This document shows positions 24,001 through 36,000 of a DNA stretch of 64,000 nucleotides, piece after piece. A program made the position numbers and the translations under genes. The notes below the pieces were generated by a model. The model saw only the letters and a program-made list of their open reading frames with translations. It was not told where the DNA came from and ran no database searches. The stretch comes from Synanceia verrucosa. Lineage: Eukaryota > Chordata > Actinopteri > Perciformes > Synanceiidae. How positions within the stretch are numbered: position 1 is the stretch's first letter; every line of letters begins with the position of its first letter. Location: contig CM056567.1 of the NCBI GenBank assembly GCA_029721515.1, positions 9,139,507 to 9,203,506 of the forward strand, read 5' to 3'.

Positions 24001-27000
24001 GCAAAGTGAGAAGAGGAGAGAAAGAGCAAGATGAGAAAATGAGAAAGATAGTAGAAGGCCAGGGGGATCTGGAGATTAGGCTGAATCATCTTTTAAGTGA
24101 TGACCTTAAAAACACACACACAGCTGGATGCCAAACCCTGAGGGCCTTCAATGTGCGTGTGTGTCACTGTGTGTAGGTGTTTTATTTGGTCACACTTCAC
24201 AGCGTTAGAAAAAAAAAAGAAATATCGAAAGGTAGCTTTGCAAAGCTTTTATTGTACGTGAACAAGAGTGGGATCAAATGGTACAAACATATTTATGTAT
24301 CAAACTGAGTGGCCCTCCACAATAAAAGAGTTATCTGTGCAAGGTTAACATCTGCTATGATGCTAATTAAAGCTGCACTTGTCAGTATTTTTATATTAAC
24401 AATGGATCAATTGAATGTGTGTAATGTGAAAGGCTTTGTTCATTGAGACAATTCCACACTAAAAGTGCTAGTGCTGCAAAGCTTTTTTTTTTTTCTGGGC
24501 TACAAACTCTGATCACATCAACTCATTTCCAAGCGCATACTATAAATGTTAATCATAGCTTTCAGGCTGCAATTGAAACGGAAGGATAGATGAGTTTAAG
24601 AGTAATAAATAGGCATATCAATTTACAACATAAACACAGAAGGCAGTAATCAGCCATGTAAGCAACCGCACACTAGTCAAGAAAGTGGAACATCTGGCAA
24701 TATAAAAAGTTGAATATTTTGCTCAGGAAATCAAAACAGAGCTAAAAAGTTGGTATTGGAATAACATTTATCAGGTGGCCAAAATACAACTCCAAAATAT
24801 TGTCTGCTGGATATGTAAAAGTAATTGCTAACATGTTTTCCATTTGCATTGCACATCATGGTTCAAGTAAATTGCTTCCTTGTCTCTCTTTGTAACTGCC
24901 TGGCTGTTTTTCATTGATCAGGTTCCTCACAAATCATGGAAAGTTTTGGAATATCATTGAATGATGAAAAAGTTGTACTTCAGGCAGGTTATTTGAACAA
25001 TATTTCACATTCACTGCATTCAATATTAACAACATCAGTCTGGAAATGTGCAACATTTTGAAAAGTTATGAAAGCATTCTGACTTGAAAAGTCGCAAGAC
25101 AACAACAGTGGATTTTTTGTTTCATATCATATCATCTCTTCTTATTCTTCATTATCTTTGTTGTTTACCTTCTCGTTTCTGGTCCTCATTGTGTGTGTGT
25201 GTGTGTGTTTCCATTTTGTTTTCTCATCAGACTCTCATTCCCATCTGTCATCCTACTCTCCACTCTCTTTAGTGTGTTATTCATGTTCTCTGTTTCTTGG
25301 TTTGCCACCTGTACATCAGTCTGTCTCTCTTTCTTCCTGTCTGTCTGTCCTCTGCCTTTTTGGTCATTAGTTTGTTTGCTTTTTGTCAGCTTACTCTGTT
25401 TCTCCTTTTCTGTGTCAGTGTTTCTCCAGCTGTCAGAGTTTCTCTCTTTCTGTAAGTCCTTTGTCTCTTTCTCTCTTTCTTTTACATTAGCTCCCATGTA
25501 TGTGCATGCGTTTGTGTGTGTGTGTCCTCCCATTGTATGTATGAGCATGCTTGAGCTGGGTGTGTTGGATTTACACTGAGCACATGTGTGCCATGACTGT
25601 ACTGTATGGACTGATTCACTACTTTCCTGTTCAAGGTGTGAAATATATTTCAGTGATGAAATATATTTCTGTTTTGAGAAGTCCTTTAACTCTAATAACA
25701 GATATTGTGAAGAAGCTGCCAGCAGTGCAGTGACAGCACTTTCAATATCTCAATACTAATGAATTCACACTGTGATCAATTGTTTTTCCCTTAACAGTTG
25801 GTGTACAAGAAGAATGCATACTTACTCTGAAGTCATTTTGACGGTGTTTAATCCAAATCTTACTAACTGATTGACCTTGTATACATGCTTGTACACTTAC
25901 TCAGATGATTCTTCCTCGTTCCTGATACTCATCGATGACTATGTGAATGGTCTTTGAATGTCACTGTGTCTCAGGTTCCCTCAGAAGACTGGGGCGGTGG
26001 ATATGGTGGTGGTGGTGCAGCAGACAGCGGAGGGGAGATTCCATGCCGCCGTATGAGGAGCGGAAGCTACATCAAGGCCATGGGCGATGATGACAGTGCT
26101 GACTCAGACACCAGCCCAAAAGCCTCACCTAAGTCCACCCTCATCGCCCAGAGAGATGCCTTCAGACGATCTATCAGCATGGATCAAAGGTCAAGAGTCA
26201 CAAATGGAGTGTTTATATAAATGTTGGAAGACCCTTCAGCAATGCATGCTGCTGTGCACAAAGCAAAGTTCACTCCTGCCTCCCGTTTTCTGACCTTTCT
26301 TATGTTAAGTTAGCTGTAGTTAGATTACTGAAAGCTGACATTTTTACCATGTAGGACATGTAGTTTGCAAAAAGTTTCCAGAAATGTTTTCATTGTATTT
26401 ATTGGGAATTCTAACATTTTCACACAAAAAATCATATACATGAGTATACATTTTTAAGGACTTACTTAAACTTTTAGTATTGCACTTCTGTAATGTTGAG
26501 GGACTCCAAAAACATTGGAGCCTACATTTTCCCATAAAGCATAGTCGGAGATGTTGGAGAGCTACCTCCTCTAAGATCCACCCCCTCCTCCTCCTCCTCC
26601 CATCAGTGCTCCATACAAAGCCACGCCCCCTCTCCTGCTAACTGTATTTCTGCAGAGGAGTGTGGTGAATATTTGCAGCAATGGTGAAACATGATGCAAG
26701 ACATCATGGGGGGTGGTGTGCAGGACGGGAGATTAAGGTATCTGATTTCCATCTGGGTTCTTTCCATTTGGATGGGGATTGGAGTTTTTATCGGCCTGCC
26801 GCTGTCACAGAGGTCTGATTCTTGTCATTCCTTTTTTTAATACTAATGTATTGACAAAAGTGTTTCTGAACAGGATTACCAAATATAGCTTTAACATCTT
26901 TAGACCAAACTCCACACGTTCACTGTGTATTCCCAACCACACCTGTCTTTCAGCTGGGATGTCAACCCTGATGACATCATCTGGGTTATTTTCTCACACT

Positions 27001-30000
27001 TTAGAAAGATCAGGCTGGTTAAAATTGGTAGCGTGCCCTTTTGACATCCTGTAGTAGAATGCAGCAAACCACTGCATCTTGAGATAAGTATTTGGTCACA
27101 GAATATGTTGAGACAATAACTGATTATATTGATTTATTGCTCATTTACATGTGAATGCAGCATTACAACACACAAAATGACTCCAGCTGGGATAGGTCAT
27201 GACATTGTATTTAACAGCTGTGATGATGATGATTCAAATGTGTGTTGCTGCAAGTAGTTTTTGATTAAAAAAAGCACAGTTGAAGACTTAAATAACATGT
27301 AAGTAAGAAATAACCATCTGTAATTGTTACTGTCATTGGCTGTAATGCTGATAATGTGTATTATGTGTTTAATTCAGGTACTCATGTAAGCAGTGTACAG
27401 ACTCCTACCCCAACAGTCGAACTACACCCAAAAGCCAAACTCGCTCTCGGAGTTACACCCGCTCCCTGACCAGCTCACAGGTAACAAACTGTGTGTGTTT
27501 TTAATGAATGGTCTATCTGTATAGGTTTTGGAAGTGACTTGACCACAGCAATGTGTCTCTCTTACATTTCCAGCTGGGAGACACGTTGAACCGTCAGTTT
27601 GAGGCGGTGTGTGAGACCATGTTCGGGGAGGTGGAGTCTCAAGCCGTCGAGGCCCTGGACCTTCCAGGTGTGTTCCGCACTCGCAGCCACAGCTACGTTC
27701 GAGCTATCCAGGCTGGCTGTTCCCAAGACGACGACTGCCTCTCTGTCTTCTCAATGTCGGGCCCCCAGGGAAGCATCAAGGGTGGGGCCAGTGAGTGTGT
27801 GGATTGGCGTACCAATAAATACTGTGGTGTCTGCATGTTTGAAGGATGTGTGGTTGACTTTTATATGGTGGCAACCTGGTGGGAGACCAGCAGGACAGCC
27901 AGTGTGAGAAGGACTTTTATGACAGTTTGTGTCTGCTTACCTCAACAAAACCACATTTACGCACTTACACGCATTGCAAACCCCACACCCTCATTCACTG
28001 CACAGCTGTGTGCAATGTGTGCATCCATTTTTAATTTATAACCTTCACCATTCCTTCAATCTCTATGATTTCACTTTTCACCCAATCTTCCTGCAGCACT
28101 TTTCTTGTGCTTGTATGAGTGCATCCATTGAATGTATGTTATTGTGCATGCTCTTTGTTCTCTGTCATCGCTGCATCTCATCTCTCCCATCACCCTCCAC
28201 AGTGTAATCACGAGTTTCTCAGACTTAGTAATAGGTATAAGAGCACTCACGATTATTATGATGGCTCTGTGTCTCCAGCTGCTTCTTTCTCTCTATATAC
28301 ATGTCTACGATATGTCTCTTTCTGTAAACATGTACTTCCACTCTTTTACTTTCTTACTTTCTATCACTCCTTTTTTTTTTTGTTTGATCTATGCAAGCTT
28401 GCTCAAGCCTAATATGCAGTAAATGTACAGTAATTGAGAGCTACTCTCGTACCTTGCAGGACTCAAATCTGTCTGTGTAATCTTAGACCAGCCAATCCCC
28501 CATGATATTTATTAAAGCCTCTGTGAAATGTCATATACATCAAAAAACAAACACACCTATACATACATATATGCATGCATATTCCCATACTGATCCTTAG
28601 AGTTTTATGCTCAGGATCCTTGTAAAATGTGACAAGCTGGTTGGTGTGGAAGAGGTTTTGAAAGAAATACATTCAAGTTTCATCCTTTATTCACTGAACA
28701 TGAACCATGTGTGAGCCTGCATATACGTTTGAATCAAGCTGCAACAGAGGAGGATGAGACTGAATCTGCGTTTCTCATTTTAATACCTCTCTCAGGAAAT
28801 TGCTTTATCTTCCTGTGAAGCAGGGTTGAGTTAGCTCAAGAGAAGAGGTTTTCTTATGGCACCTCTGTCATGTCTGTCCTTTCCACCACGTCACTCCCTG
28901 TCTCCCACTAAAATTCCTACCAATGGCTGATTTTTGATGAAAAAAAATAAACCATTTCAGTTCATGAATCTTTTTGTCACATCTTGCATTGTTATTGTTA
29001 TTTATTTTTTTGTTGTTGTCTTCCCTCTCTCTCTCTCTCTCGGTCTTTACCCACTTTTATGTCCTTTTTATATTTCCCTATCCTATATCTTCCTTTTCTT
29101 TGTCTTTCCTTTCACCAACTCCTTCCAGTCTGTCCCTTTTGTAAGTATCCGCCTCCCCTGCTCCAAGTTGATACATCTCCCATTTTGCTCTTAACTGCCC
29201 ACTGTGCCTCTCTCTTCCTTTCTCCTGCTCTTTTGACACTTCAGTCTTTCCTTATCGTAAAGGTGCTCCTCCCCCACTCCCACCTCGCATGTCCAAGTCT
29301 TCACTCTCGGTACGAGCACAGAGCAGTACCGAGTCCACCCAGGATGCCTACTTCCAGAGCAGCGGCCAGTTGACCCCGAGTTCAGGCCCTGGACGCCCCA
29401 AGCAGCACAGCAACTCAGTGGACCTGGGCAGCACCGACGGCCCCTCAGGTCGCTCCTCCAGAAGCGGCTACTACACTGCCACAGGCCCTGGACGTTCCCG
29501 ACAACACAGTAACTCTGCAGAGAGCTTAGATGGGGTCAGGAGTTCACGGGAGCTGGTGCCCTATGGAGGGGGTCCTGGAGTTGGAGTGAGGGCCAAGCAC
29601 AGCAGCTCGGCGGACAGCTTGCTGGAGGGGCCACCAAGGCCGACTAGGGAGAGGGACGGCAGGGTCGGGGGCAGTCTGGGGAAGTCAGTCTCTCTGCCTC
29701 AGAACAGCATAGTGCTGAGTAAAGCTGGGGGACAGGACGAAGGACGTGGAGGGAGAAAGTGGAGGCCATCCATAGCTGTGCAGGTGGGAAAGGACATTTT
29801 ATTCAAAATAAATAAGCCAAAACAATGATATTAATTTTCAATGATAAGCACACACAGGTTTCCAAATCTGAAGAGTGTTCTCACATAAGCTCAAAACAAA
29901 TTTAATTAATGAATGAAAATGTCCATTGTTTGTGTCCTCTGTAGGGTGTGTGTGATTTAGCGATAGAAATACATGATTTCTGTTGTTTTAGCAAGTACCT

Positions 30001-33000
30001 TTGCGCTCTGACTGTGATGCTTTGTTGCTTCTTCTGTTCTAGGTGGACAGCTCAGAGACCCTGTCAGATTCAGATGCAGAGGGCAAAGCCCTTACAGAGG
30101 TCCACTCTATAGGAGTCCAAGTGGAAGATGACAAAAGGTAATGGATACAGCTGGAAATCAAAGCAGGGAAAAAGGACTTCCTGACTTGAAGTCTGTTTAT
30201 TTTGCCATTTAATGTGCCATGATTATGTACACAAACCAGCAAACCAAGGTGTGCATTTGTTTACTTGCTGATTTGCTCCAAAAATATGTGGCTTCATCAA
30301 GAGCTTTTGGTCTATGCACAGTAATTTATGTGAATAATTTCAGTATTTAATTTGAAAAAGCCTTCATCTCCTGTGCATCCAACAGTGCACCCACATATGG
30401 TTGATTTCTAGGCTGGATCCTATTATTTAATTTAACATTTCATCAGACATCACAGCTTGAACCCAGAAACACTTTGTTCCAAGAATGTCTTGTTTTCCAG
30501 CTGTAACCATGACAACATGACTTTCACACATGATGCAGCCCCCCCCCATCATGCACCTCAAGACACCTGTTAATGTCCCCCACTCCTGCAATCATCAAGG
30601 ATGACAGTGTGACATTGGAGGAAGAAAACAGAAGTGCGAGAACACAAATCTGAGTCACGCCGAGCACATCAAGACAAGGGGGGTTGGGGGGCATGTGGAG
30701 TATAAACTTGAAAGAGAGTAAACACTCATCACTGAGTTCGTTGACATGACATTTGCACATACTGGTGTGTCATATGCCACGGATTTAGCAGGGTTTATCA
30801 CAACCAAGTGAGTAGTAGTGACTGCAGCGACAGTGTAACTATCCAATAGGTCCAATAGGGAATGTGCAATTATTAGACAAAAAACTAATTTGCTTTTCAT
30901 GCGATGCTCTGTGTGACTGGATGGCTTGGGGCCTTCTGTGACTCTATGTGTTGCAGACGGGCTCGTTTCAAGCGTTCCAATAGCGTGACAGCAAGCGTGC
31001 AGGCGGACCTGGACCCCGAGGGCTTCCCTGGGCTCACCATCGCCGTGCCAATGCAGGACAAGAGTCTCCAGTTTGGCTGCTCCTTCCAAAGGCACTCATC
31101 AGAGCCGGAGTCAGCTAGCCAGTACACAGAGTGCCACCGCACCGTCCACACACAGGGCCAATGGGCCTACAGAGAGGTAGGTCTGCAGTGATGTTATGGG
31201 AAGCATAGCAATTAATAATGCTCCGAATACCATCAGTCCAACACTTTTTTATCCCAGGACTTCATCCAGAGTGGCTATACCACTGAGGCCTGCCCAGCGG
31301 ACCCACGGCCCCACCAGCACCCACACTTGCCTCCACGTTCCCATTCCCCTCTGCCCATCACCTCTGAGAGAGCCTGGGCAGGGACGCCGTCCCTGGAAGG
31401 GCCCCGGAGCCTGCCTGACTCAGGCAGAGCCTCGCCCTGCATGAGAGATGGAGAGTTCTTCTTGCGCCTTCTGCAGACAGAAGTGGAGAGGATGGAGGGT
31501 TGGTGCCAGAACATGGAGAGAGAGGCAGAGGAGAACGAACTACCAGAGGAGAGTGAGTTTAGGTGGAGGATCTCAAATGATAAACAGTGAATGATTTTTG
31601 GATTTCTAAAACTACTTGTGTGTTTCCTCTCTAGTTCTTGAGCTGATACGAAATGCAGTTGGCAGTGCCCAGATGCTCATGTCTCAGAAGGTCCAGCAGT
31701 TCTTCCGCCTCTGCCAACAAAGTGTGGTGAGTATGGGTGATTGCTTGCAAAAACATAGCAACACACATTACATACGGTGCATGGCTTTGCTTAGATTCAC
31801 TGACGCTAAAGGCACAATTAGCTTTGCTGCAAAAACATGTATGCCATGTACAATGTTGTTTTCCCTTTCACAAAATTCCCATGTCTTGCCTCCCTGCTCA
31901 CCCAGGACCCATCAGCGTACCCCCAGCCCACCTCTCAGGACCTGGCAGGCTTCTGGGATCTGCTCCAGCTCAACATAGAAGACGTCAGGGTCAAGTTTCA
32001 GGACCTCCAGAGGCTCAAGGACTCTGGTTGGAGGCTCCCACCTGAAAAGAAGGTGAGAGGCCCAGGGGTCCAAACAGCCCTGGTTTCCCTACAGCACTAC
32101 CCCAAAGCTAAGATGGCAGTGTGCAGAAGAGTAGCGCAAATGGTCGTACCCTCCAAACCTTTGCAGGCTGTGAAAATACACAAGAGCAAGAGGAACTGAG
32201 CTGAGCTGTCCACAACATGTTGGAGTCTAAAACCGCTAGAAATCTAAATGCATTTGAAGCTGATCTGATGCATTATTGTATATTATGGTTAGGATACTCA
32301 CTGATTTACATTCGTCTTGAAAACAAACTAACAACTGCTTCTCTTTCCTTCTCTTTCTTTTTACGTTATCTTTGTTTACCTATTTCTTTCCCCATTTCAT
32401 TTCCTTTTACATCACCAATGCATGCTGAGATGATTTTTGTATATTTTTTTTTTGTTGATTATGGTTAATTGTATCCTGTAATGTCACAATCCGTGATTCT
32501 TCCTCACTTAAATTTAACCTTTTTTGTTGGTGGTTTTGCTCTTTGGTTTGTCATTCTCTTTGTTTCTCCCAATATATTTTTTTGCATGGGATCCCAACCA
32601 TACAAAACCATTTTGTTCATCCTCCGACACGATGAAACCACTGTCCATTTACATCTAATATCTACATCTCATCATTGCCGGGTTAGGAGGATAAGAAGCT
32701 TCCTCCTCCGTTACCAAAGAAGCCAGCAGGCGGGGTGAGTGGCAGCCTCCGGGCCGATAGCCTTGGAGATGGGGGCGCCGGTGGTGGAGGAGGTGGATCA
32801 GGGGGCCTGGTGGTTCCTCGGATTGGTGGGCATACCCTACCCATCAGGGAGAAGTCCCTGGACCTCGGGGACCGTCAGAGGACGGAAGCAAGGCGGAGGC
32901 TGCTGCAGACCAAGCGTACTGCTTCCTTCAGGCAGAACTCGGCCACAGAGAGCGCAGACAGCATCGAGATCTACATCCCCGAAGCCCAGACTCGACTCTG

Positions 33001-33001
33001 A
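21035..33001 (+). CDS. dlgap3: Disks large-associated protein 3 (SAPAP3), postsynaptic scaffold; 11 coding exons, N-terminus uncertain
   Basis: Exons: 21035-22200, 25975-26189, 27378-27480, 27574-27790, 29245-29783, 30043-30137, 30957-31176, 31258-31552, 31635-31726, 31906-32052, 32687-33001. All junctions are GT-AG and phases join, giving about 1,133 residues (human DLGAP3 is somewhat under 1,000). DLGAP proteins link the guanylate-kinase domain of PSD-95 to Shank under excitatory synapses. Visible family marks are SESPSRIRHLVNSVQRLFAK, WWSSDDNLDSDS, the GK-binding-type repeats MRSGSYIKAMG and RSHSYVRAIQAGCSQDDDC, dynein light chain-type motifs SIAVQVD and SIGVQVE, the C-terminal GKAP domain (exons 8-10) and a terminal QTRL PDZ ligand for Shank. 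The block RTVHTQGQWAYRE and the ending favour paralogue 3. The Met that starts mammalian DLGAP3 just before GYH is a GTG codon here. The real start is therefore upstream, possibly the ATG at 20974 or in an unseen exon before the acceptor at 21034. Confidence 0.93.
22201..25974. other. dlgap3 intron 1 (3.8 kb)
   Basis: Bounded by ctgcag/gtgtgt and tctcag/gttccc. It contains a purine-rich tract at about 23840-24060, a T/C-rich stretch at about 25120-25500 with a short (GT)n at 25190-25208, and otherwise nothing recognisable. Open frames inside it are composition artefacts. Confidence 0.8.
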
Positions 33002-36000
33002 ACATAAGACTGAGGTATCTCCCATCCACCTCCTCACTCAGCCCTGTGAAGCTGACCTGCACACCAATCTCAGTCTTTCTCTGAGCCCAGTTATGGATCC
33101 TCTGCAGGTCATTGCTGTTTATCCGCTGCCCTTCCTTCAGCATTTCCATCAATTCACTTACACAACTGCGACTTCACTCCTCTTGCTCATTTAACAAGCA
33201 ATGACAGCCATTTTAGTGTCTTGAAATTAGGATATTTTACTGACACAGAGGCCTCGACCTGAAATGGTAGCTAGCAGATATGAGTTATAGACTTTTTTTA
33301 AAGAATTCTCTGAATTTCTTTTTGGCTGACAAACAAGATCTTACAGACTTTTATAACAGTATTCAGCAGAGGTCCACGCAGTAGTAGCATGCCTGTGCGT
33401 GTTCACCTAGCACTTATCCATAACTGAAAATAAAGGGCTTAACAGGCACAACACCTCTATGGAGATGAGGAGATGACAGAATCTCCCATGGATCCCCCGT
33501 TGCCATCTCCTGAATGCCATTTGCAACAGAGTCAATTACGATATAGCCACACTCTTCAGTGATGCTACCAGTATGGATGAATAAACATGGATTCATTTCT
33601 CACCATCAGTTTAAATACCCTAAAGTCAGATGGTTGGCAATCCCCAAAGAGCATTCTCCAAGCATAGTCAGCTACAGCTGGCACTTTTCACCCAGGTGCC
33701 ATCTGCCCACTTTGGCACCCAGTCAAAGAATCTGAAAACTATTTTCTGTCTCTTTCCCTCATTTCTCTCATATCCATCGACTACCCGCAGTGAGACTGTT
33801 TGAATGTGCAAGTGCAATTTGTACATAGTGTGCACACTCATGTTTGCCAAAAGGAGCTTTTCCGGCATAGCATCACAGCCTTGACAGCTAGAGAGCATCA
33901 CAAACAAAAAACAGAGCTGTCTGCTTTTTATGTAGTCTCTATGAAGTTTCAAGTGTTCAGGGGTTGCTGGGAATTTTTAGGGGAAAATATGTTGGTGGCT
34001 TTTCAGGACTTCACTGAGATGGCCCCCATTTCACTGTGACACTACAGCACCACCAAGCGGTCAAATGAGGACCCAACCTAACAACAGTGGTCTGTAGAGA
34101 TTTCTTTCCACCTCAGTCAGGAATTAACAGGCACCCTGATGAAACAGCCATGAAAGATAAGTTTTTTTTTTCAGTTCTTTCCCTTCTCTTCTCTGGAATA
34201 TTCAGAGTGGACTTTCACATGATATGTTGGCATAATTGCAAAGATAAAGCAGTGGATCACAAAGTAAAAGGGGGGAGTGGTACCAAAGTCTTCAACAGAA
34301 TCCACTGGCCTAACTTGAAGTACAATCCTCTCAGTTTCACACGCCGCTAACGAAAGGAGGAAGGATTTCCCTGAATCAGGAGAAAACAAAAGGAGTCATA
34401 TTTACTGTAGCTCCCTCCAAAGCCCGTCCAAAGAGTCATCAAAGAGAGGAAACCATCCGGTGTGAAACAATAGAAAAGAAGCAACATGATGAAGTGTCTG
34501 GTAATTATATTGAGATTAAGCAACATATGTTATGACTGGAATTATACTGTATGTTTCTTGCACTGTGTGCTCCTTTCCCTTCCTCTTTATTTACTTCTTG
34601 AAATCATTCTATCTGGTGTTTCCACGGAAAACAAAGTGTAGCATGATTTTAAAGGCATTGAAGGGGTCTTATTTATTTCTGTCCAAACAGATATTTCTAA
34701 TTTAAGTATGAATGGTGTGTATAGACCTGTTTGTGTGTATGTGTTTAGTGGGAATATGAACAGCTGCGTGTAGTAAGGGACATGTGATGAAGCCCATCGA
34801 CAAGTCCAAATCAAGACAAAAAAAAAACACAATATATAAGAATTTTTTTTGCATGACCTTTGGGTGGAATGTGTAGGCAAAATGGGATATTTTAATGGCA
34901 GATGTATATTTTATAATATAATCTACATTTCTAGATTAGTAGAGACTATTGAGTACAATATATGTACAAAAACAGCATATATCAAATGTGAAATACTACA
35001 GTATTATTATGATAGATTATAGCATTGTGTGATACTACAGCTGTGTGGCATATCCAGACTCAGTACATGTGAAAAACACTTTCAGATGATTATTATCTCC
35101 AGTTTGTGAGTGCTGGGTCAGGTTCACAGGGTATAACTGGCAAGAGTGTTAATTGCCAAGTATAATCCTCCGTAGGCCTACTGTATATCTGTCTGTGGTT
35201 CTAAAAAACGTATACTGCTGTATCCCCACCCTGTATTCCCCCTTTAGAACTACATGTGCCTAACCAGCTATATGTGGAGGTTTCCTTTGAACACAGTTTA
35301 CAGTATATATATATACACAGTATATATACAGAAAGATGTGTAAATAGAAGAGTAAAAATCTGCAGAGAAATATTGTTAAAGAAAATGTTTTTATTGTACT
35401 TTGTCTCCCTCACTTTCACTTGCAATACACACGTAATATTGGCAGATTTTGTTGATGTTAATACTGCATGTTTTATGTCAATCTCTCATTTTTGACTGAT
35501 AAAAGCAAGCAAATTTTGTAGCTTATAAACCCTTTTTGTGATTGAAAAAAATAGGATTTTACAGTGCCACTGTTTCAAAGAGTCATGCCTTTGTACAAAT
35601 ACCATATCCTTGGAGGACAATGATACTGGCAACCTTGGAACAGCAATCAATGTTTTGATTTGAATCTCAGCAGATCAATTCAACAATATGTAAAACAACC
35701 TGCCCTGGAAATGAAAAAAAAGGGCTGAGAATCAGATGCCGTGTTTAATTCATTTGCGGCAGTGTGGGTTGCAGCCCTTCTCCTCTGTTACCCTCAAACT
35801 TGACAACATCTCAGTGGTGTTTGACACAGCCCTCATCAAACAAAGCACAAATAACTGCTTTTATACTGTTACGCCACTGTGAAGGCCTCTTCACTCCACC
35901 CTCAGTCCTCAAACCTACACACAGAGGGATGGCAAGGTCTTTTCATTACGAGTCGAGCCTTGAGGGACACCAGGAATCAAAGAGGCTTTGTTGGATGGTT

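Noticed and set aside
25193..25579. 128-codon open frame rich in Cys, Phe, Ser and Val
   Set aside because: It is a pyrimidine-rich and (GT)n stretch within dlgap3 intron 1; composition artefact.
27553..28041. 162-codon frame continuing past dlgap3 exon 4
   Set aside because: The donor at 27791 and the downstream acceptor at 29244 restore a family-matching frame; the extra codons are intron.
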